A stretch of DNA of 8,313 nucleotides, from NCBI GenBank assembly GCA_007123785.1, contig SLGL01000136.1, positions 1-8,313 of the forward strand, read 5' to 3'. The stretch's first letter is position 1. The number at the start of each line of letters is the position of its first letter. The position numbers and the translations under genes were made by a program. The notes beneath the pieces were generated by a model. It did no database searches. It was given only the letters and a program-made list of their open reading frames with translations, and had not been told where the DNA came from. Of this stretch, positions 1 through 5,207 are shown one piece after another. This stretch comes from Balneolaceae bacterium. Its GTDB lineage: Bacteria; Bacteroidota; Rhodothermia; Balneolales; Balneolaceae.

Positions 1-102
1 GAATTTATTTGCGGAAATGATACCTCCACAATATTAAACGGAATAGTGAGAGCAGCACAACCTGCTGTAAGGGCATCTCCTGAAATCACCCAGCCATCAT
101 TT

Positions 103-474
103 TCAATCAAAGACTGCCGGGCTGCCTCTCCATTGCAGTATTCCAGGCCCAGTGCTCCAAGTATCCACATCGCTTTGAACCATCTGGCTGTCCCAGCCAA
201 TGAGTGTTGCATCGTAATTTTCAACAGACAATGCTGAGCCATCCAGCATTCCGGCCATTTCAGTAACATTGCTGATATACCAGCCACCCAAATCCTGGTT
301 AAATACAGTAGCGCTCTGAAACATAAAACCCATGTTCGTTACTTTCGATACATCCCAGTTTTCAATATTGCCATTGAAGGATGAAGCATCAGTAAATAAC
401 TCACTCATCTCCTCAATACCAGATACATCCCAGTGATCAAAATCACTGTTTAATGAAGAAGCCCCTCTGAACAT
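103..474 (-). pseudogene. DUF285/BspA repeat fragment (middle part of the broken lipoprotein)
   Basis: From the first ATG (474) this frame gives 123 residues. In the same frame the sequence upstream of the ATG still matches the repeat (SGVTSLYG), so the ATG is internal to a repeat and not a real start, and there is no signal peptide. The repeats are seen as MFRGASSLN..HWDVS, LFTDASSFNGNIENWDVS, MFQSATVFNQDLGGWYIS and NVTEMAGMLDGSALS, followed by YDATLIGW. The last 18 or so residues before the stop at 103 are out of frame. The family-like sequence resumes one base over at about 161 and runs to the window edge. Confidence 0.7.
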
Positions 475-488
475 TCCGTATAACGATG

Positions 489-746
489 TTACCCCGGATA
501 AACAGGTATGGTTACCTGGTTTGGTTCTGAATTTCCAGGATTATCGGTTTTCCAGATTGTTACAAATGCACCATCATTTTTGAAATCATCAGGATTGAAG
601 AAAAACTCCTGATTCATCACTGTACTTTCCGGCTGTTGATTTTGTTGATAATCAACCAAGTTTGTTTCCTGGCATCCTGTCGCTGTAAATACGATCATAC
701 AAAGAATTAAATAACTCGCTGTATTAAAAAATCTTGATTTAATCAT
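489..746 (-). CDS. N-terminal fragment of BspA-like lipoprotein (85 codons)
   Basis: This frame encodes 85 residues. Residues 1-24 form a signal peptide: a K/R-containing start, a hydrophobic stretch SYLILCMIVF, and a lipobox ATGC with Cys25 as the predicted lipidated residue. A Gln- and Asn-rich linker follows, then FVTIWKTDNPG at about 61-71 and NQVTIPVYPG just before the stop. That leader precedes a WGDG (PKD-like) module and DUF285 repeats in related Bacteroidota-type surface proteins, from memory of the family. Here the frame closes at TAA (489-491), while the repeats continue in another frame. It could still be made as a short lipoprotein, but it reads as the truncated head of the pseudogene. 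No Shine-Dalgarno sequence is seen; the 5' leader is very AT-rich. Confidence 0.6.
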   Translation of the reverse strand: MIKSRFFNTASYLILCMIVFTATGCQETNLVDYQQNQQPESTVMNQEFFFNPDDFKNDGAFVTIWKTDNPGNSEPNQVTIPVYPG

Positions 747-1160
747 ATTTATTAAATTTTATCAATATTAATTGATTAAAACCCAGAATCATACAACCGA
801 TTTTGAATATTTACGAATTTCTGTAATTTTTAAATCTTGCTGATTTACCAGGTCCAAAGGTTTCTGCTTATACTTGAATACGTAATACATACAGATTCCC
901 GGAAAGGCAGAAGATAATTTTAATTATCCGGCATTTTCCCGCATTTCTCACCAAGAAATTTGGTAGTGGGCAGGGCGTCTCTGAAAAATGGCAGCGGAAA
1001 CGTATGTGAGATTTCCGGGCTAAGACATTCAGAATCTAATTAATAGATTATTTCATAATTTTTCTGTGAGCACCGAAACGTTTCCTCCCGGTAAGCTTGT
1101 ACGGGGCATCCGTGAAACGAAATCCGGGCAAGTCGGCAGAAAGTGTCCTTGAGGTATTAA
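747..1160. other. Gene-free stretch between asnS and the broken lipoprotein gene
   Basis: No frame here resembles a protein and no tRNA or other RNA fold was recognised. It must hold the end of the asnS transcript and the promoter of the lipoprotein gene. Neither could be pinned down: there is no GC-rich hairpin with a U-tract after asnS. Small symmetric motifs are present: ATCAAT/ATTGAT (761-776), a 7-bp-arm AT-rich palindrome (913-928), an AATCTA/TAGATT repeat (1033-1049) and the 10-bp palindrome GAAACGTTTC (1075-1084). Several may be chance in AT-rich DNA. Confidence 0.6.
913..928. repeat. AT-rich palindrome, 7-bp arms
   Basis: GATAATT (913-919) and AATTATC (922-928) are exact inverted copies separated by two bases. 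It lies about 170 bp upstream of the lipoprotein start. A two-base spacer suits a dimeric protein site better than an RNA hairpin, but no regulator can be named and chance is possible. Confidence 0.3.
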
Positions 1161-2654
1161 TCAGGGCCGTAATCTCCCCAGCATTCGGGGGAATGGGATG
1201 GTTTCTCTAACGTGTGTTAGACCACAAATCCACGCCACCGTTCTTTCGAGGCCCAGGCCATAGCCGGAATGGGGTACAGAGCCGTACCTGCGAAGGTCCA
1301 GATACCACTCAAAAACCTCTTTCTCGAGTCCCTCTTCATTAATCCGTTTTTCGAGAGTTGCCAAATCATCTTCCCGCTGGCTGCCGCCCACAATTTCGCC
1401 ATACCCTTCCGGTGCGAGAATGTCCATTCCCAATGCCAATTTATCGGTCTCATCCCGCTTCATGTAAAAAGCCTTTATTTCAGCTGGCCAATGGGTTACA
1501 ATCAGCGGCACATCAAACTGCATCATCAAAACAGTTTCGTCACTTCCGCCAAAATCGTTGCCCCACTCAAAGTTACGAGCTGACTCCTTCCATGACGGAA
1601 TATTTCTGAGATCTTCTTCAATCTGGTCAATTCGAACAGAAATCTCTTTAATGCGCTGGTCTATTTGAGTCTTTCTCCACTTTTTCGCAGAACCATGTTC
1701 TTTTTTAATCTCTTCACTCTCTTTTGTAATATCTTCCAGTTCCTGCTTACGTTCTTCGGCCATCTTGTCAAGCATAGAGGCGGTCTCATCACTAATAAGT
1801 TTTTCGACGGCCTGGGAGTAGGTCATTCGCTCAAACGGCTGTACAGCTACTTTTTCCAATACAGAAGTGTTTCGTTCAAGTATATCGAGTTCATCATCAC
1901 ACTTTTCAAGAACGGTTTTTACGATCGCTTTGATCATATCTTCTGCCAGGTCCATATTCATCTCCAGATCATAATAGGCCATTTCAGGCTCAATCATCCA
2001 GAATTCGGTAAGGTGGCGCCTGGTTTTCGATTTCTCTGCCCGGAATGTGGGACCAAAGGTATAAATCAACCCGTGTGCCATTGCCATCGCCTCACCGTAA
2101 AGCTGCCCGGTTTGTGCCAGGTAGGCTTTCTCTTCGAAATAGTCCGTTTCAAACAGAGTTGTGCTTCCTTCAGCAGCATTTCCTGTAAATATCGGAGAAT
2201 CCAACTGCATAAAACCTCTCCCCTGAAAAAAGGTGTGAATGGCAAAAACAATTTCATTCCGAACCCGCATAGCAGCCCATTGACGCCGGCTTCGCAGCCA
2301 GAGATGGCGGTTATTCATCAAAAATTCGATACCATGTTCTTTCGGAGTGATCGGATAATTCTCTGCAATCTGAACAATCTTCAGATCGGTTGCATGCAGT
2401 TCATATCCACCGATACTTCTGTCATCTTTCACCACCTTTCCGGTAATTTCGAGCGAGCTCTCCTGTTTTAATGTACCGGCTGCTTCAAATACTTTATCTG
2501 AAACATCATCCGCCGCAACAATAGCCTGGCACAGTCCGCTACCGTCTCGAACTTCCAGAAAATGAATCGCTTTGCTGCTGCGAATATTATAGAGCCAGCC
2601 TTTCAGAGTTACAATTTCATCTTGATGATCAGAAAGTTGTTTGATTGTGGTCAT
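1161..2654 (-). CDS. asnS: Asparagine--tRNA ligase (AsnRS), class IIb, with charged helical insertion
   Basis: Charges tRNA-Asn with asparagine using ATP, in the cytoplasm. The protein has 497 residues. An N-terminal OB-fold anticodon-binding domain (about 13-98, VTLKGWLYNIRSSKAIHFLEVRDGSG) is followed by the class II catalytic core. Motif 1 is at about 139-158 (FFQGRGFMQLDSPIFT). Motif 2 is at 200-224 (FGPTFRAEKSKTRRHLTEFW). Motif 3 is at 464-477 (GYGLGLERTVAWIC). EGSTTLFETDYF (162-173) and AQTGQLY point to AsnRS rather than AspRS, as does the ending IPFPRMLGRLRP. The protein is about 60-70 residues longer than Bacillus/Thermus-type AsnRS (about 430-438). The excess sits at about 288-361, between AVEKL and FEWGNDFG, and is Lys/Glu-rich and predicted helical. 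The ATG at 2654 fits the family N-terminus; no Shine-Dalgarno sequence is seen (the bases just before it read CCTCTT). Its leader holds a 6-bp hairpin, and upstream lies the palindromic element. Confidence 0.97.
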   Translation of the reverse strand: MTTIKQLSDHQDEIVTLKGWLYNIRSSKAIHFLEVRDGSGLCQAIVAADDVSDKVFEAAGTLKQESSLEITGKVVKDDRSIGGYELHATDLKIVQIAENYPITPKEHGIEFLMNNRHLWLRSRRQWAAMRVRNEIVFAIHTFFQGRGFMQLDSPIFTGNAAEGSTTLFETDYFEEKAYLAQTGQLYGEAMAMAHGLIYTFGPTFRAEKSKTRRHLTEFWMIEPEMAYYDLEMNMDLAEDMIKAIVKTVLEKCDDELDILERNTSVLEKVAVQPFERMTYSQAVEKLISDETASMLDKMAEERKQELEDITKESEEIKKEHGSAKKWRKTQIDQRIKEISVRIDQIEEDLRNIPSWKESARNFEWGNDFGGSDETVLMMQFDVPLIVTHWPAEIKAFYMKRDETDKLALGMDILAPEGYGEIVGGSQREDDLATLEKRINEEGLEKEVFEWYLDLRRYGSVPHSGYGLGLERTVAWICGLTHVRETIPFPRMLGRLRP

Positions 2655-2684
2655 AAGAGGAATTTACAATTGAAATTTTGAGTA

Positions 2685-2701
2685 TCGGTTCTTGAAACCG
2701 A
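2685..2701 (-). promoter_or_regulatory. Small perfect inverted repeat in the asnS leader
   Basis: TCGGTT (2685-2690) and AACCGA (2696-2701) are exact inverted copies around a five-base centre, about 30-47 bases ahead of the asnS ATG and just outside the larger palindromic element. It could form a leader hairpin or be a protein-binding site. No T-box features (specifier loop, conserved antiterminator bulge) were recognised and no U-tract follows. Function unknown. Confidence 0.35.
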
Positions 2702-2708
2702 ATATCTG

Positions 2709-2874
2709 CTAGTGTCATGTCAACGATCAAATGACGGAGGAGTCATCAGACGAGTCGATCTGAGATCATCCCAATCATCTTACACGGTTCATTTTTCGAA
2801 AAACTCGTCAGATGACTTATTGAACTTTATCCGACAATTGAGAAACCGAAAGTATAGCAATGATACGACACTAG
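2709..2874. mobile_element. MITE-like nested inverted-repeat element
   Basis: A 166-bp block whose two ends are inverted copies: CTAGTGTCATGTCA (2709-2722) against TGATACGACACTAG (2861-2874), with 12 of 14 pairs. A second, stronger inverted repeat lies inside: AGTCATCAGACGAGT (2741-2755) against ACTCGTCAGATGACT (2803-2817), with 14 of 15 pairs and a 47-base centre. A further small hairpin ATGAC/GTCAT is at 2731-2746. Each end sits in CTAG. IS630/mariner-type elements insert at TA, and IS630 itself prefers CTAG, so a TA duplication around a 160-bp body (2712-2871) is a reasonable reading. No transposase is encoded; the 70-codon frame crossing it has no protein character. It lies between the stop of the M16 gene and the start of asnS, where it disrupts nothing. 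It could instead be a chromosomal extragenic repeat or a structured RNA. Confidence 0.55.
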
Positions 2875-2900
2875 ATTTCAGTACTTGTACAACGTCAATT

Positions 2901-4157
2901 TTACACTTTTTCGGGAATCAGTAGTGTTTCGGAAAAAACCTTTGGATTAAAAAAATCCTCGGAGAACCGAAGCAGATCTTCCCGGGATACCGCATCAATA
3001 TTTTCAACCAGTTCATCCAGGGTAACAAACCGGTTGAAATAGAGTTCACTCTTGGCGAGGCGGGTCATCCGGTTGCTGGTATTTTCCTGGGATAGAAGCA
3101 GCTTTCCCTTCAACTGCGCCTTGGCTTCACTCAGCTCTTTTTCCCCTACTTTTTCGGATTGAATCCGCTCGAACTCTTTGGTGATCAGTTCGCGCACGTG
3201 CGACACATATTCTCTGTCGGTGCCGATGTACACTCCGAAAAGGCCTGAATCCACATACGACTGATTAAACGGACCAATGGAGTAACAGTATCCATATTTT
3301 TCACGAATATTCTGGTGGAGGCGAGAACTCATTCCCCCTCCTAAAATAGTATTGGCCAGCAACAGCAAATATTTATCAGGATGATTGTAATTGAGTGCAC
3401 GGCGGCCCAAAATCATGTGGGTCTGCTCAATCGGCTTTGTCACCTCTTTTTGCGTGACTTCATAACCAGGCAGTGGTTGTTCAGGATTTACCGTTTTTTT
3501 GGAGCCGTTTTGATTCAGCAGTTCGCCCACCAGGTCAATCACCCGGTCGTGTTCAACATTACCTGCCACTGCAACAAGAAGATTATCGGGCTGATAGCGG
3601 TCGGCCATGTAATCAAAAAGCTGTTGTCGTTTAAATGCTGAAACTGTCTCTTCATGACCAATGACTGGTCTGCCGATTGGATGATTTTGAAACACCTGGC
3701 CACTGAATTCTTCAAAAATAACATCATCCGGACTGTCTCGATACATCTTCATCTCTTCGAGTACCACCTTTTTCTCTTTTTCAAGTTCCTCTTCGGGAAA
3801 CTGTGAATGGCGCACCATATCACTCAGCACATCCAGTGCTTTCTCCAGTTTGGTATCGAGACATCTGGAATAGTAGCAGGTGTATTCAGTAGAAGTAAAA
3901 GCATTCAGGTAGCCGCCCACAGATTCCATACTCTGGGCAATATCATAAGAAGTGCGTTTTTCAGTTCCCTTAAACAGCATGTGTTCCAGGAAGTGTGTGA
4001 TTCCCGCTTGTTCATCAGTTTCGTTACGGCTGCCGGTTTTCACCCAGATTCCGACAGATACACTTTTCACACTGTCGATCTTTTCGGTGGCAACTTTCAG
4101 TCCACTGGGAAGTTCGGTCTTTTTTACGTCTTTATCGGTCTCGATTGTTGTGAGCAT
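2901..4157 (-). CDS. M16 family zinc metallopeptidase (processing-peptidase-like)
   Basis: A 418-residue inverzincin of the mitochondrial-processing-peptidase-like branch (M16B). Domain 1 (about 12-160) has the zinc motif HFLEH at 55-59 (His55, Glu58 catalytic, His59), with the distal zinc-binding Glu at 135 within VVLEEMKMY. The spacing matches the family HxxEH-(about 75)-E pattern. Domain 2 (about 170-350, peptidase M16 C) contains ILGGGMSSRLHQNIREKYGY (271-290), followed by CYSIGPF, where an Arg/Tyr pair helps bind substrate. There is no signal peptide or membrane segment, so it should act in the cytoplasm, degrading peptides or unfolded fragments. The substrate is unknown. Many bacteria pair an active and an inactive M16 subunit; no second copy lies beside this one. 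ATG 4157 is the only usable start, with an in-frame stop about 15 bases upstream. No Shine-Dalgarno sequence is visible, and the purU terminator lies only 34 bases ahead. Confidence 0.95.
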   Translation of the reverse strand: MLTTIETDKDVKKTELPSGLKVATEKIDSVKSVSVGIWVKTGSRNETDEQAGITHFLEHMLFKGTEKRTSYDIAQSMESVGGYLNAFTSTEYTCYYSRCLDTKLEKALDVLSDMVRHSQFPEEELEKEKKVVLEEMKMYRDSPDDVIFEEFSGQVFQNHPIGRPVIGHEETVSAFKRQQLFDYMADRYQPDNLLVAVAGNVEHDRVIDLVGELLNQNGSKKTVNPEQPLPGYEVTQKEVTKPIEQTHMILGRRALNYNHPDKYLLLLANTILGGGMSSRLHQNIREKYGYCYSIGPFNQSYVDSGLFGVYIGTDREYVSHVRELITKEFERIQSEKVGEKELSEAKAQLKGKLLLSQENTSNRMTRLAKSELYFNRFVTLDELVENIDAVSREDLLRFSEDFFNPKVFSETLLIPEKV

Positions 4158-4191
4158 TAATGTGATGATTCAGTTTTTCAAGTAAGTTTGT

Positions 4192-4227
4192 AAAAAAAAC
4201 GGAAGCGTAAAATACGAATATCTTCCG
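4192..4227 (-). terminator. Rho-independent terminator after purU
   Basis: Read on the minus strand, CGGAAG (4227-4222) pairs with CTTCCG (4205-4200), and an inner CGTA/TACG pair extends the fold. Eight U residues follow (the A-run at 4192-4199 on the plus strand). It is 35 bases after the purU stop and 34 bases before the M16 start, so it should end purU transcription. Confidence 0.8.
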
Positions 4228-4261
4228 CAAAGATTTTATCATTCCGGGGAGGCATAGTGGT

Positions 4262-5098
4262 TTATTCAAATACTACGGTTTTATCTTCGAAAATAAACAC
4301 GCGCTCTTCCAGAACAAGTTTTAACGCTTTAGCCAGAACGTTGGTTTCCACATCACGCCCCGCACTTGCCATATCTTCAGCCGTGTAGGTATGATTTATC
4401 GGAATCACATCCTGCGATATAATCGGTCCCTGATCCAGTTTTTCGGTCACAAAATGTGATGTTGCTCCTATAATCTTCACCCCTCTGTTATACGCCTGCT
4501 GATAGGGGGAAGCCCCGATAAATGCCGGTAAAAAGGAGTGGTGAATATTGATGATCCGGTTGGGATAGTTTTGAACCATTTTCGGGCTGAAAATGCGCAT
4601 ATATTTGGCAAGAACCAGATACTCAGGAGTGTACGGTCTGATACATTGGTCAACTTTCCGTTCATGATCTTCCCGGCTCAGCTCTCCCACAGGCACATGA
4701 TGATACGGAATCCCAAACGACTCCACCAGGCTTTGAAGGCGGGTATGATTGCTGATCACAGCTTTTATATCACAGGGCAGTTCACCGTAGGTATTTCGAA
4801 GAAGAAGATCTCCAAGACAGTGAGGTTCTTTGGTGGCCAGAATCACCACCGGGCGTTTTTTTATAGCCGTAAGCCGGATATTGGCTTCATCCGGTAATAC
4901 ATTCACAAGCTGCTGCTTGAATTCGGCATCCAGAGAATTCCCGTCAATCACAGTTCTCATGAAGAAATGGTTGGCAGCCGTATCCACAAACTCCTGGTTG
5001 CTGATGATGTTCAGATTCCTGCTGTACACAAGCTTTGTTATGTTGTACACCAGCCCTTTTCTGTCGGGACAGTCGATCAATAAAATCTGATTGTTCAT
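4262..5098 (-). CDS. purU: Formyltetrahydrofolate deformylase
   Basis: Hydrolyses 10-formyl-THF to THF and formate, balancing the one-carbon pool and supplying formate. From ATG 5098 the protein has 278 residues, close to the 280 of E. coli PurU. An N-terminal ACT domain (about 3-75: ILLIDCPDRKGLVYNITKLV, then SNQEFVD, FFMRT) is followed by a formyltransferase-fold domain (about 83-278). It contains ILATKEPHCLGDLL, LAKYMRIFSP, INIHHSFLPAFIGA (Asn184, His186), GATSHFV and LDQGPII (Asp222). These three residues correspond to the Asn-His-Asp set of the GAR transformylase family. The PurU-specific ending TYTAEDMASAGRDVE is present. A longer in-frame start at 5137 is rejected: it lies in the loop of the acnA terminator and adds 13 residues with no family match. 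The bases before 5098 are purine-rich (AGAAAGA) but hold no firm Shine-Dalgarno sequence. Flanking terminators suggest a monocistronic gene. Confidence 0.96.
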   Translation of the reverse strand: MNNQILLIDCPDRKGLVYNITKLVYSRNLNIISNQEFVDTAANHFFMRTVIDGNSLDAEFKQQLVNVLPDEANIRLTAIKKRPVVILATKEPHCLGDLLLRNTYGELPCDIKAVISNHTRLQSLVESFGIPYHHVPVGELSREDHERKVDQCIRPYTPEYLVLAKYMRIFSPKMVQNYPNRIINIHHSFLPAFIGASPYQQAYNRGVKIIGATSHFVTEKLDQGPIISQDVIPINHTYTAEDMASAGRDVETNVLAKALKLVLEERVFIFEDKTVVFE

Positions 5099-5120
5099 TC
5101 TTTCTGCTTTGTTTCTCCAC

Positions 5121-5148
5121 AATAAAAAACCCGGCATCGAACCGGGTT
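5121..5148 (-). terminator. Second rho-independent terminator after acnA
   Basis: On the minus strand AACCCGG (5148-5142) pairs perfectly with CCGGGTT (5134-5128) around a seven-base loop, followed by the U-run TTTTTTATT. It lies about 60 bases past the acnA stop and 23 bases before the purU ATG, so it insulates purU from acnA transcripts. Confidence 0.85.
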
Positions 5149-5196
5149 AAAAAAATAAAATTTCGCAGCATGCCTTTACGGCCTGCCGCGAAATTT
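5149..5196 (-). terminator. First, longer hairpin-terminator after acnA
   Basis: Starting 11 bases past the acnA stop, AAATTTCGC (9 bp) pairs perfectly with its inverted copy (5158-5166 with 5188-5196). After single mismatches, GCA/TGC and GCC/GGC pairs continue to a TTTAC-type loop, giving 15 paired positions in 39 bases. On the minus strand a U-rich run (UUUUAUUUUUUU) follows. It works in tandem with the hairpin at 5121-5148 and may also protect the acnA mRNA 3' end. Confidence 0.8.
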
Positions 5197-5207
5197 AGAA
5201 ATAGAAA

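Larger units (their letters stand above)
1..746 (-). pseudogene. Broken BspA-like (DUF285 repeat) surface lipoprotein gene, partial at left edge
   Basis: Three consecutive minus-strand frames together read as one surface lipoprotein of the BspA/DUF285 repeat type. The 5' piece (746-489) has a lipoprotein signal peptide and the usual leader of this family, then stops. The middle piece (about 500-163) holds three to four repeats of about 25 residues with the pattern VTxMxxMFxxAxxFNxDxxxWDVS. The 3' piece (161-1) reads LGALGLEYCNGEAAR, then QSLIENDGWVISGDAL, which is the normal ending of the repeat block, and stays open to the window edge. The first junction lacks the PKD-like WGDG module that normally follows NQVTIP, so it looks like an out-of-frame deletion. 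The second, near 162, looks like one extra base. Such proteins are thought to be exposed on the outer membrane; the binding partner is unknown. A sequencing error could explain the one-base break but not the missing module. Confidence 0.75.

Noticed and set aside
761..776. ATCAAT/ATTGAT inverted repeat just ahead of the lipoprotein start.
   Set aside because: Six AT-rich pairs in a very AT-rich leader are too likely by chance to call an operator.
1075..1084. Perfect 10-bp palindrome GAAACGTTTC.
   Set aside because: A single short palindrome with no second copy or clear promoter context; not enough to name a site.
1665..2471. A 268-codon open frame on the plus strand, opposite asnS.
   Set aside because: It is fully antisense to a certain AsnRS gene, its translation (many Phe, His, Cys) has no domain character, and it has no ribosome site. 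It is a codon-use shadow.
2712..2924. A 70-codon plus-strand frame starting with GTG.
   Set aside because: It spans the nested inverted-repeat element and runs into the M16 gene antisense. The sequence follows the repeat arms rather than any protein pattern.
4262..5137. Longer form of purU with 13 extra N-terminal residues.
   Set aside because: Its start codon lies in the acnA terminator loop and the extra residues do not match the family.
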